Part shown: in pieces, positions 54,721 to 64,000 of the stretch
How the letters are laid out: every line of letters begins with the position of its first letter
How positions within the stretch are numbered: the stretch's first letter is position 1
The notes under the pieces: generated by a model
The model's input: the letters and a program-made list of their open reading frames with translations, nothing else
What the model was told of the DNA's origin: nothing
Databases searched by the model: none
Assembly (NCBI GenBank): GCA_003116875.1
Contig: BCKT01000002.1
Coordinates: forward strand, 1,364,001-1,428,000
Length of the DNA stretch: 64,000 nt
Direction: 5' to 3'
Origin: Takashimella koratensis
Lineage: Eukaryota > Basidiomycota > Tremellomycetes > Trichosporonales > Tetragoniomycetaceae
Program-made: the position numbers and the translations under genes

Positions 54721-57700
54721 ATGGCAATGTCAGCGGGCGCAGCGAGGCGCAGTAAACCCAAGATCGTGCGTGTGACTTCTCTTCACCCACCCCTACCCCA
54801 CTTCTCCCCTCCATCACCCGAGCTGACCCGTCTCCTTCTCCATCACCTACAGCGACCACCAAGAAACGTAAGTCCACGGCCTTCTAGCCAAGCTCTCTCC
54901 TGCTATCCAATACTCTCCCGTAGCTGACCGTCGCGATCTTTGTCCATGCTCATCCCCCATCACGACCTCGCCTCCACGCAGCCGCAACCCGGGACTAGTA
55001 TCAAAGAGACGTGGAGCAAGTTGTCTGCTGCAATTCGCGAGATTCAAAACCACAACGCGTCGAAACTCTCATACGAGGAGCACTATCGGTATGCGTATAA
55101 CATGGTCTTGTATAAACGTGAGTGAGCGGCTACTCTCACATACCCAATCATTTCGTCACTAGCTGTTTCCACCACGATCGAACCTTCCCCCAATGTTTAT
55201 CCATTCTTTCATGCGCGAGGAAACGACGCTAACAATTTACCGTTACACCCCTTCTTCGGTCGTCAAAAAGATGGCGACGACCTGTACAACGGATTCAAAG
55301 CTCTTGTCTCTGAGCACCTCGACAAGCTAGCCGAGGATCGAATTGTCCCTACCTTCCCGCGTAGCGGCGGGACCCACGGCGCCGGGAAGCTTGGAGGTGG
55401 TGCTGAGGCGATTGAACGAGCAACGGAAGGTGATCGGTTCTTGAAAGCGATCAAGGGAGTCTGGGACGACCATTCAAGCAGTATGCGAAAGCTCAAGGAT
55501 ATCCTCAAATACATGGTGAGTCAGCTGCTCTCTCCGCGGTACAATGTGCTGACAGTTTGATCCGATCAGAACAAAGTGTACACTGCTTCCGCTGGGGTCC
55601 CACTTGTCGAAGACGTCGGCCTCACCCTTTTCCTGACTCATATCATCCGATCACCTAAGCATCCTATCCACACACACCTAATCTCGACGCTCCTCTCGCA
55701 GGTCCAGCTTGAACGAGACGGCGAGACGATCCAGCGGTCTACCGTCCGAGAGTGTGTCGATATCCTCCTGCGATTGACGACAAACGAGCGAGAGGGTGGG
55801 AAGACGGTGTATGTTGCAGACTTTGAGGGGGAGTTTTTGAGAAGGAGTGGAGAGTTTTATCGGATCGAAGGGTTGACAGTGTTGGAGACTGGTGATGCCG
55901 CGCTCTACCTCAGAAATGTGAGTGATGGGAAGCGCGGAGCCTAAGACTTCACGCTCAGGCTGACGACGTATAGGTTGAGAAACGATTAGCAGAGGAGGCG
56001 GAGCGAACAGCACATTACCTCTCCACGGCCACATCACCCGCCCTGCAGGCGTTGTTGGTCGACTCGCTTCTCACCCCGCACCTCCAGGCGGTCCTCGACA
56101 TGCCGGGGACCGGCCTTGCCGCCATGTTGGACGCAGACCGGATTAGCGACCTTCGGCGGATGTACACAATCTTCCTGCGCGTGCCATCGACAAAGGGGAA
56201 GATGGCGCTGCGGCTGGCTTTGAGGGAGAACGTGGAGAGCCGAGGAAAAGCTATCAACGTCGGCGCATCAGGGCGGGACGAGGCGGGACCGAGCGCTGGG
56301 CCGGGAGCGAACGGGGATGCCGAGGAGCGACAAGGAGGGACGGATGCAGACGATGACCCGAAGGGAAAAGGCAAAGCCAAAGCTCCTGCAGGTGGAGCTG
56401 GTTCCGGACCTGCAGCGACGAGCGCTCTTTTCTCCGCCTTGCGATGGGTCCAAGACGTCCTCGACCTTAAAGACAAATTTGACACCATCCTTGACCAAGC
56501 CTTCGCTGGCGACAAACAAGTCCAGACTTCTATCAACGAAGCTTTCCAATCATTCATCAACGCCAACCCGCGCGCACCCGAGTACCTCTCCCTCTTCATC
56601 GACGAGCACCTGAAGCGCGGGACCAAGGCGAAATCCGAGGACGAGATTGAACTCGCGCTGGAGAAGACAATCGTCGTGTTTAGGTTCTTGGCGGATAAAG
56701 ACAAGTTTGAGAGGTATTACAAGAATCACTTGGCGAAGAGGTTGTTGTATGCCCGAAGCGCGTCGGATGACGCAGAGAGGGGGATGGTCGCGAAACTCAA
56801 GGTTGAGATGGGATTCCAGTTCACCCAGAAGCTGGAAGGGATGTTTACGGATATGAAGATTTCAGAGGAATCGGGATCGTCCTTCCGCAACCACCTCAAC
56901 CGCCACGGTGTGAGTAGTCTTTCTCCCACACAACTTGTCCTTCTCGCCCGGCGTTCGCTGACCTGTCCCTAGCAAATCCCATTCGACCTCTCTGTCAATG
57001 TCTTGACAGCATCCTACTGGCCTCCGCAGATCGTCACCACCATGCCGTGTACATTCGGTCCCCAACTGACCGTCGCGACGGCGGCCTACCAAAAATTCTA
57101 CGACCAGCGACACAGTGGCCGCCGATTGACGTGGCAAGCGAGCCTGGGTACCGCCGACGTCCGTGTCCGTTTCAAATCCCGAAGCCACGACCTCAACGTC
57201 TCTACCTACGCTCTTGTCGTTCTCCTCCTCTTCGAAGACGCCAAATCCGACGACACGCTCTCTTACTCCGCCATCCAAGCGGCGACCGGTATGCCCGATG
57301 GCGAACTCCAACGAACTCTCCAGTCCCTCGCTTGCGCCAAGTTCCGGGTCCTTACCAAGATCCCAAAAGGTCGCGACGTGAACCCGACCGACGAATTCGC
57401 ATTCAACGAGTCGTTCACCTCCCCCTTGGCCAGAATCAAGATCATGCAAGTCGCAAGCAGGGTTGAATCGGCAAAGGAGAGGGAAGAGACCCAAGAGAGG
57501 GTGGATGAGGAGAGGAAACATCAGATCGAGGCGTGTATCGTTCGTGTTATGAAGGATAGGAAAACAATGAGTCATAATGACTTGATAAGTGAGGTAGCGC
57601 ACCAATTGTCGTCGAGGTTCAGCCCGTCATTGTCGGTCATCAAGAAGCGGATAGAAGGGTTGATCGACGTGAGTGGCGGCTTCTCTTTGGGTGTTGAAGC

Positions 57701-57775
57701 TGACTCAATGGGTTTCAATAGCGAGAATATCTCGAACGCACATCGGATATCGGCATGTACCGCTACTTGGCGTAA
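54721..57775 (+). CDS. CUL3: Cullin-3 scaffold of BTB-type ubiquitin ligases
   Basis: Scaffold that joins BTB substrate receptors to the RING protein Rbx1. Eight exons join in phase: 54721-54765, 54853-54867 (15 nt), 54982-55117, 55271-55515, 55570-55917, 55974-56909, 56973-57668 and 57722-57775. The CUL3-type N-terminus reads TWSKLSAAIREIQNHNASKL, then SYEEHYRYAYNMVLYKHGDD. Cullin repeats follow, then the cullin-homology domain (KDKFERYYKNHLAKRLLYAR, FEDAKSDDTLSYSAI) and the neddylation WH domain (QIEACIVRVMKDRKTMSHND) whose Lys in VMKDRK is the expected Nedd8 site, ending IDREYLERTSDIGMYRYLA. A Gly/Ala/charged insert of about 50 residues interrupts the cullin repeats near 56240-56420. A second in-frame ATG lies at 54727. 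Confidence 0.95.
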
Positions 57776-58057
57776 GCTAGCGACATTGGCCCTGGGATGT
57801 CTCTAGCTATGGGTCACGGGGTTTGTATTTGCAGTCTCATTTGACGTCCACACTTTCATCAGTTACATGTGATGGAGTCAGGCTCAGTGTATACTACATG
57901 CATGGACAAGTGTGACATGGTGAAGTTGAACAGAACGAGGCAGGAGAAGATGACCGAGGCAAGACCGGAAGATGTGAAAGTATGGTCCGAACGGCTTGAT
58001 CTAAAGGGAGTGGGGCACGGTACCAGAAGGCCGAGGGTTTGACCTAGCTCTTTAGGT

Positions 58058-59173
58058 CTACACTGGTTGGTCGAGGAGCGACGGGGACGCGATGCCAAGG
58101 GAAAGCTGAGACAGACCCTGGTCGATGTTGATACTATCGTAAAGCTTGGCGGACGCCGGACCGAGTCTGGAACGAAATCGATTGAGTGTTCCGATACACT
58201 TCTTGATTGCCGTCTCCAACCTCTTCCTCTGACTCTCGGCCACAGACTCGGTCAAAGATTTCAGCAAATCTCGAGAACTGACGACAGATTCATCCCGCTT
58301 TCTCAAGTTGAGAACTCGTTTGATTTGAGTCATTGTATGAGTGATGTCGACGGCTTCTCGGCATGCCTCCTTGTTGTCGGGCTCCAGTTTGGCTTTGGTC
58401 GTCCAGTACTCGATGTCGCCGTAGAGGGCACACATGTCCTCCCAGTTCTTATCGTACTCCGGTGCTGTCGGACTCCCCCAGGGTTCCTTTTCGATTTTTT
58501 TCGCAGAAGGAAGTGATCGCGTCGGCGGCTTTCGGCTCAGTATCGGCATCGGTATCGGCATGAGTATGGGGATCAGTATCGGCAGAAGAGCGGGGGAAGG
58601 GGAATTTGTCGATCGATTTCAAAAATCGCCATCGATGGAAACTCCTGACCTCGGCGGTCTTCGCCGCCCAAGACGGTTCGTTCTCGCAGTGTTTGTTCAA
58701 TTTGCCACAGATTTCCTTGATCGTCTTCAAGCCTGAATGAAAGTCACGAAAGTCGTCGTCCCAGTTGGCCGTTGTGCCGTGCTTCCACCCTTCAGATCCA
58801 ATCACTGCTTCCTCGAAAGTCTCGAGGGGTAGTGCGTCGACCAGAGAGATCGAGCGCCAAAACTCCTGCGGAAGAAAAAGAGGGTGCTCTACACCCTCCA
58901 ACAACGAAGTGTTCAAGCAAGCCTCCACGTGTTCCATGATATCGGGCGGATCATACACAGTGTTTTTAAGGTAGCGCCCAGAAAACGAACATGGTCCCAG
59001 ACGTCGTTTGGCGGGGATTTCTCGAAGTAATCATGTTGGTGGATTCCGGGCTGGATTCTCGACGCGAGCCATGAGACGGCGAGCGAGAAGACTGCCACAG
59101 GGTTGATCGCGAAGGTTTTGGCTAGCTCAGAGTAGGGGACGGAAGTATCGAGGTCTTGGTGTCTGTTTGCCAT
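58058..59173 (-). CDS. Orphan gene F, frame broken at two homopolymers
   Basis: No family recognised. The ATG at 59173 (ACAATGG) opens MANRHQDLDTSVPYSELAKT. The coherent reading changes frame at the T5 run 58963-58967 (needs one more A on the coding strand: ATLKNTVYDPPD) and back at the T7 run 58495-58501 (needs one fewer: SFCEKIEKEPWG). The two shifts cancel, so the whole span is a multiple of three (371 codons plus stop). The protein is helical and charged (HPLFLPQEFWRSISLVDALP, GLKTIKEICGKLNKHCENEP) with a degenerate ATCGGT/ATCGGC hexamer region encoding ADTDADTE. I found no in-phase intron that would explain the shifts. It converges on CUL3. Real gene with sequencing errors, or a decaying copy. 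Confidence 0.5.
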
Positions 59174-59995
59174 TGTGATGAACGATGACGATTGTCGCTT
59201 GGCGAAGAAGAGGGGTCTCAGTCGAAAATAGTCAGGTAATGAGGAGAGAAAAGAAGAGAAAATTGGGGAAAAGGTGGGAGGGAGGGGGGTTTCATTCTCA
59301 CTCTTTATCTCTTCGACTCGTCCTTGCCTCACACACCCTTGGACATTGAGAGCCTCCCCTACCTTTCTTGTCCTTTCAGCAAACTACGCAAGGATATGGG
59401 CACCCCAAAAGGTGAGCATAAGTGAGGCAGCAGACCCAAGGCGTCCTTGTTGCCCCATCCACTGGCGTGAAACCAGAGGGTAGAGGGCTGTCGGAGAAGA
59501 AAGGAGGTTCATTGATGGAGGGGGAAGAGAGCTCCTACAAAAGTCGTCCTTCAATAAGGATTGTTACGTTTCAAAGGCTTGAACTCTAACACTTGCCGCG
59601 ATCTGCGTAGAGAAAGGTTCGGACGCCAAGCAAGTCTGCTTTCTGTCCTTGACCAATGAAACAGAGCAGAGACATATACCGCAACACATTGTGTCGCCAT
59701 TGACGCTACCTAGGGAAGCCTCGCCTGGAGTAAAAGTGCCGGGGGAGATGTGTGGCACTACATTACACTTGGGTAGAAGAGATGAACAGTTTGGGAATAT
59801 GAGTACAGTACCAAAAGCCGAAATGAAGCAATGAGACCCAAAGTGGCCACTGACACTCATTTCCTGCTACCTCACACCCAACCCAGTCTCCACACCCTAC
59901 GATACCCCCGACTTCTCCGTCTCCCCATCGTTGCTTCCATTGCGATTCGAGTTCCGACGACGTACGTGAGTTTATGGATTCGGCGGTCACGTCTC
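59174..59995. other. Spacer between orphan genes F and G
   Basis: About 820 bp upstream of F and downstream of G. Only short, uncoded-looking open frames occur. No repeat or RNA gene recognised. Confidence 0.5.
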
Positions 59996-60946
59996 TTAAT
60001 GTGCGGACGCCTCGTCGTTGGTCAGAGTACCGTAGGCCTCCCGGGTGAACTTGCCAAAGTTCTGAGGTAGATCGAAGGCATGAAGGACGCCGAACCTTTC
60101 AGTCCTTTCAGTGACATCTCTGAACCACGGTTTGGTCTTGGCAGTCTCCCAAGCGGGTAACTTGCTTTGCATCATTCTCGAGAAGGCCACGGTGCACGCG
60201 TCGCGATCGTATGTGTTCGCGTCCCCCAAGTGTTCGCCCCTGCATTGAGTGTCAAGCCACCGGATGTTTCGCAAGTAGTCTGACGGGGCTGGGTCGGCGT
60301 TCAGGAAATGAAGCTCCAGACTGGCTAGAGGGGCGAGTTCGCGAGCTTGGGTGTAGGGAAACCCATGGGGAGACTTGGTGATTTCTGAGAACTGATCAAT
60401 CGCCGCATTTTGTGCAGGCGGGTCTTGACAGGAAAGGACATCGATCATGATCTGGAGCGCTGTTGCTGATTCACTTGACGTGAAATCGGAGACTCCGACA
60501 AGATGAGGTTCGATTAAGTCCCAGCCAGCCCATGTTTTACGAAACCTCAGGTACGAGAGGAAAGCAGTCTTGAGCTTTTCGGAACCGCTCTTGAATTCCA
60601 TGAGTCGCGGGTCATCGAGACCTTTGAAGTGATCTGAGAAGAGCAAACAGAGTTTAGCAACGTCGAGCTTCTCCACGATGAACATCGCGCGATAGTCCGC
60701 CATCAAAGACGTTTCCGAATAGCTGTCGATATAGTCTTTGTATCTCTTCTCTTCCTCAGTGCGCCACTGGCAGAACGACTTGTAGGAATGTTCCCAGCCT
60801 ATACGACACTCCTCATTCCACTTCCCTACCAATTTTTCCACGGTTGACTCTCCTTTCAAGACCAACCGAGCGCTGACGGAAAGCTGACCAGCAGGTCTGT
60901 CACATAAGCGCGAGGTCCTGGGTCTGGCTTTTGCTTTCCCCCCCAT
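59996..60946 (-). CDS. Orphan gene G
   Basis: Single-exon frame of 316 residues from the ATG at 60946 (MGGKAKARPRTSRLCDRPAG). The body is helical and charged (WNEECRIGWEHSYKSFCQWR, TAFLSYLRFRKTWAGWDLIE) and ends TREAYGTLTNDEASAH. No recognised domain, signal peptide or membrane segment. The start is uncertain because the upstream codons are also open without another ATG close by; a Met further in (MADYRAMFIVEKLD) is an alternative. It diverges from H with 151 bp between the ATGs and lies on the same strand as F, suggesting a small orphan-gene block, though I see no convincing similarity among F, G and H. Confidence 0.6.
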   Translation of the reverse strand: MGGKAKARPRTSRLCDRPAGQLSVSARLVLKGESTVEKLVGKWNEECRIGWEHSYKSFCQWRTEEEKRYKDYIDSYSETSLMADYRAMFIVEKLDVAKLCLLFSDHFKGLDDPRLMEFKSGSEKLKTAFLSYLRFRKTWAGWDLIEPHLVGVSDFTSSESATALQIMIDVLSCQDPPAQNAAIDQFSEITKSPHGFPYTQARELAPLASLELHFLNADPAPSDYLRNIRWLDTQCRGEHLGDANTYDRDACTVAFSRMMQSKLPAWETAKTKPWFRDVTERTERFGVLHAFDLPQNFGKFTREAYGTLTNDEASAH

Positions 60947-61097
60947 TCCCCAACGTTTTGTCTTTTCGCACCATACATTGCGTTCGACAAACCGACGGAC
61001 GGTTTCACGATACCCAACGAAGGAGGCGACTAACAATCACCAGCCAGAGCCCGGCATCGACTTTGCTTTCTTTCACATTGCTTTCTCTTACTTCACC

Positions 61098-62156
61098 ATG
61101 TACAGTCCCCAAAGGCAAGCCGCCGACAGCGACACGGACGACACCGACGAGATCGAGACGGCGTTCATGACATTCGTTTCCCTCGCATCGTTCGTGGATT
61201 GGAGGATCCTATCGGCGTACGACAAGGAGACTTCTTCTCTTATGGACGACACTTCTGAGGACGAAGCCGCAACAGTCTTCCTCCAGCGCTGTTGGAACGT
61301 TCTCACACGTTCTCTTGCCGACTCGGCTAAACATCGCTGGCAAATTTCGGCGGCTACCGACGTTGGCCAGCCAGAAATGTTGTCGAGAATGGCGTTCGCA
61401 TTTCTGCCCTATACTCAAAGCGACACGGGAGACCATAGCGACAAGCAAACGCAAAGCCAGAAGGGGATCGACTCTCTTCTTCACGCGATGGCGATCCTGG
61501 ACTCGATTCCGGTGAAAGACCTTACAACATACATTTCCAAACAACGCCCTACACCTCCGATCGTACTCTTCTCACATGCCATTTTCAAGGCATCAGAGCT
61601 GTGTCAATCACTCGTACAACAGATGCACGAAACCACAAACAACGCAAAGCCCCGATTTCACGACCTTCGAGAGGCATTCGACAGCCAGAATGAATTCCAG
61701 TCTCATCAACGACTGCTGAAGCTCCTGCACACAGTCTTGGACTCTCTTCGCTCTGACGAGAAGAAGGGTCTGTCTCTCATCAAGGTCGTCTCAGAACTTC
61801 CAGGGCTCGCGGGTCCCGATGAATTACGACCACCCACCGTCTTTCGTCGCGCCGGGGACCTCGAAGTCACTCTTCTCTCCTACTTCATCGCCAACCAGTC
61901 TCCCACACCGGAAGATGATCCTCGCACACTGCTCGATTTCTTGGCCTTCAACCCGTCCTCGGAGGGGAGCAGCCCATCCACCGATCAGTCCGTTTACCAG
62001 TTCATCATGTCCAAGCTCAGTCGAAACGAGAAGAAGGCTTTCTCTAAACATTTGACCTGGCTTGCTGAGATGGAGAGATCCGCTCCAGATTTGAAGAAGG
62101 CACTCCTCCCCCTCAGTCTGGGTGTTGCTGCCGTACCACGCACACAGCCCCCCTGA
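61098..62156 (+). CDS. Orphan gene H
   Basis: Single-exon gene of 352 residues starting MYSPQRQAADSDTDDTDEIE in strong context (TCACCATGT). The sequence is largely helical (FLQRCWNVLTRSLADSAKHR, SHAIFKASELCQSLVQQMHE, HQRLLKLLHTVLDSLRSDEK, SKLSRNEKKAFSKHLTWLAE) with an acidic N-terminus. No recognised domain. The upstream codons are open but lack a good ATG, so 61098 is preferred. It is divergently paired with G and followed after about 210 bp by the convergent MOG1. Codon content and the unbroken frame support a real gene; function unknown. Confidence 0.65.
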   Translation: MYSPQRQAADSDTDDTDEIETAFMTFVSLASFVDWRILSAYDKETSSLMDDTSEDEAATVFLQRCWNVLTRSLADSAKHRWQISAATDVGQPEMLSRMAFAFLPYTQSDTGDHSDKQTQSQKGIDSLLHAMAILDSIPVKDLTTYISKQRPTPPIVLFSHAIFKASELCQSLVQQMHETTNNAKPRFHDLREAFDSQNEFQSHQRLLKLLHTVLDSLRSDEKKGLSLIKVVSELPGLAGPDELRPPTVFRRAGDLEVTLLSYFIANQSPTPEDDPRTLLDFLAFNPSSEGSSPSTDQSVYQFIMSKLSRNEKKAFSKHLTWLAEMERSAPDLKKALLPLSLGVAAVPRTQPP

Positions 62157-62365
62157 ATGGATCGAATCGAGGCGTTCGTCGCGATGGTCTGCGAGGATGC
62201 TTTTTTCACGTTCTGCTCTCAATCGACCTTGTACCAAATGTCCATATCCACAAAGTTCACAATGCCCTTGCGGTACTCTATACACAAGTCATTCAACAGA
62301 GAGAAGAATGCAAACTGCCGACTTCTCTTCCATTCGGTTCACACGTCACCCTTCCTCTGTGTCTC

Positions 62366-63285
62366 CTACTCATCTCCAAACAACTCCCAATCCTCGACCT
62401 TGAACCCACCTACAGCCGTAGTCCACCACTCCTCCACCTTTTCCTTCTCCCCCTCTCCATTTCCCAGATTCACATTTACCGAACAAACCACATCTGCCTT
62501 TTTCTCCCCTCCTTCCTCTTTCTTGACCCAACACCTCCAGAGTGCAACGCCTATCCAGACGGTATCGGGGGCATCGGTTTCGTGGCCTGGCCGAGGAGCG
62601 CCGGTCGGGTCGTGTGAGAACTTGTGGACGACTTGGGTCCCAGAGAGGATCGTGACCGGCGGTGTGGATGGGGAAGAGGAGGTTTGAGAGGTGGATGGGA
62701 GTGGGGATGGAGGAGCAGGGGTGAGGATGGTGCTGGAGAGAGCAGCGTTGTCGTTTGCAAGAGAGTGGAAGTGGTACCTGAGCTTGTTAGCGGTGTTCGC
62801 AACAGAGACAAGGAAAAGAGAGAAGGGATTCAGAAATCGGTGGAGGAAAGTAACAGGTGAGAAGTCTGATGGATAACTCGACTCACTTGGCAGCCTCCCA
62901 GAGATCCGTCGCCGCTGGTCCTACCTCGACCATGGCCAAAATCTCAACGATCACGCTCGTATCCGAGTTGCTTGAGAGGAACACTTCCTGGTTATCTGGA
63001 ACTTGTCGCAAATCGCTGTGTTCTGCGTTAGCCCTTGTTGCGATTAATCACGGGATACACATTGGTATAGAAATGAGCTCATGAGTTGCTTAGTGGAGAG
63101 CTGGAGCAATTGATGGTGCTTTCGCTCTCGAAAGGACCAGGTAGAACGTGGTTGGAGGTATCCATGACGACACTGATGGAGGACGGAAGCAGCAGACTGG
63201 GGACCTACCTCGCGTCGATAAAGTCGGCGGGAACGGGCATGACGATGGCTCCGCCGTACAGCGGCCTGGGAACGAGGTGACTCAT
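62366..63285 (-). CDS. MOG1: Ran guanine-nucleotide release factor Mog1
   Basis: Nuclear protein that binds Ran/Gsp1 and promotes nucleotide release, supporting nuclear import. Three exons in phase: 63209-63285, 62887-63015 and 62366-62776. The protein begins MSHLVPRPLYGGAIVMPVPA, followed by DFIDASDLRQVPDNQEVFLS, SNSDTSVIVEIL and AAKYHFHSLANDNA, the conserved Mog1 N-terminal blocks, and ends VEDWELFGDE. A Ser/Thr/Pro-rich insert lies between the two parts of the domain. The start is fixed by the family N-terminus (LYGGAI close to the Met). It diverges from the dynactin-like gene with 189 bp between the ATGs. Confidence 0.93.
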
Positions 63286-63474
63286 TGCTTGTGCGTTGAA
63301 GTGTGGGAAGAAAGACGAAAGAGGGAGAGGGGACGATGATGAAATGGGATCGGTGCTGTGCCTTGCCTTTTATAGCCGCACCTTGGTCGACTGGAACCGA
63401 TGTCGGAACCTGGGACGCAAAGTCGGCCTGCCTCCACTCGTATCCTCACCATCCACTTCTCACCAACACTCACC

Positions 63475-64000
63475 ATGGCATCCCCGACCACCACCGACGC
63501 TGGCAACCTCGCGCTCGAGCTGCGTGTGCGATCCCTCGAAGCTCAAGTATACGGTGTTCCCGCGTCCATCATTGGCCCATCAGGGGACGCGTCGGGATCA
63601 ACATCTACCTCAGCATCAGCCAACGCGCCCGGACCATCGACCAGTCGGACCCCGCAGACCACGAGGCTTTCGCCAAATCCTGCGGCTGGGAATGGTGCTG
63701 GGTCTGCGGCTGAGGCGTCGAGTAGGGACAAGTCTGTGATACGCCGGGTACAAGATCTGAACGAAGCTCTGGACCGTGTGTTCAGTGAAAGCGACGCGCT
63801 CAAGTTATTGTATACCAATTGTAAGCTCTTCCTTCCCTGGGCTGGCCATGGAGGAGTGGAGGTATCCTATGTACTACCTACTGACGCGATGACGTTATAG
63901 ACGAGCGATACCTACCTCTCCTAAAAGGCGGGGACGAGATTCGAGAACCTCGTGATACTAAGGACAAAACGGCCTCCCCAGCCGACCCCTCTCGAGAGAA
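63475..64000 (+). CDS. Dynactin p24/DCTN3-like subunit, 5' part (runs off the window end)
   Basis: Exon 1 is 63475-63820 and exon 2 starts at 63901, in phase, and continues beyond the window. The product starts MASPTTTDAGNLALELRVRS with LEAQVYGVP, a pattern typical of the short dynactin subunit p24 (leucine heptads then L-E-x2-V-Y-G). A Ser/Ala/Pro-rich insert follows, then a helical stretch (IRRVQDLNEALDRVFSESDA, LKLLYTNYERYLPLL). Dynactin links dynein to cargo. Recognition rests on a short N-terminal pattern, so a different small coiled-coil protein is possible. Confidence 0.6.

Noticed and set aside
59564..59860. 98-codon reverse open frame between F and G
   Set aside because: No ATG in good context, no homology pattern, and it lies in otherwise non-coding spacer.
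1..64000. CRISPR arrays, prokaryotic operons, viral or transposon genes
   Set aside because: No regularly spaced repeats, no ribosome-binding-site-led gene strings, no reverse transcriptase, transposase or capsid-like motifs were seen; intron structure is plainly eukaryotic.

Overview
The window reads as nuclear chromosomal DNA of a GC-rich basidiomycete fungus, most likely a basidiomycetous yeast of the Pucciniomycotina type. Almost every conserved gene is broken by several short introns (mostly 50-90 nt) with GTGAGT/GTAAGT-like donors, CTGAC/CTAAC-like branch sites and CAG/TAG acceptors. Gene order and protein signatures (Pex5, Cho2, Smc2, Wee1, Cul3, Hsp12) are fungal. The lineage is my inference; no rRNA or marker locus is present. 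Exon limits were worked out by hand from splice signals and reading-frame continuity. No convincing tRNA, rRNA, CRISPR array or intact transposon was seen.

Layout. 0-1.5 kb: 5' part of PEX5 (-). 1.5-2.6 kb: intergenic DNA with a 100-N assembly gap and an (AC)46 microsatellite. 2.6-3.9 kb: orphan gene A (+). 4.1-8.1 kb: CHO2 (+, 12 exons). 8.8-9.7 kb: DUF7137-type membrane protein (-). 10.5-11.4 kb: methionine sulfoxide reductase (+). 11.8-14.2 kb: Zn2Cys6 regulator (+) with a C45-A-C41 intron. 14.4-16.4 kb: glycerophosphodiester phosphodiesterase-like gene (-, 12 exons). 16.4-21.1 kb: gene-poor stretch with a G85 run. 21.1-22.9 kb: low-complexity protein with seven RRxS motifs (+). 23.2-25.5 kb: ETP1/BRAP2-like RING protein (-). 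25.9-26.5 kb: small conserved protein that seems to need a 2-nt exon (-). 27.3-27.7 kb: HSP12 (+). 28.1-33.1 kb: tandem array of four orphan paralogues B, C, D, E (+), related to A. 33.4-38.1 kb: SMC2 (-). 39.4-42.3 kb: WEE1 (+). 43.1-45.2 kb: SIRT4-like sirtuin (+, 11 exons). 45.7-50.7 kb: UBP12-type ubiquitin protease (-). 51.0-52.3 kb: mitoribosomal protein mL38 (+). 52.4-54.4 kb: PPR-like protein (-). 54.7-57.8 kb: CUL3 (+). 58.1-62.2 kb: three more orphan genes F (-), G (-), H (+). 62.4-63.3 kb: MOG1 (-). From 63.5 kb: start of a dynactin p24-like gene (+).

The conserved genes are mostly housekeeping and do not form a pathway cluster, although SMC2 and WEE1 share a 1.3-kb divergent promoter and HSP12 shares an 865-bp divergent promoter with the small HGN-motif gene. 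The least explained content is the A-E orphan family: four members in tandem and one 24 kb away, several with TATA boxes, one with an AT-hook-like motif, and at least one with a broken frame. The F-G-H block is a second set of orphan genes, again with a homopolymer-associated frame break.
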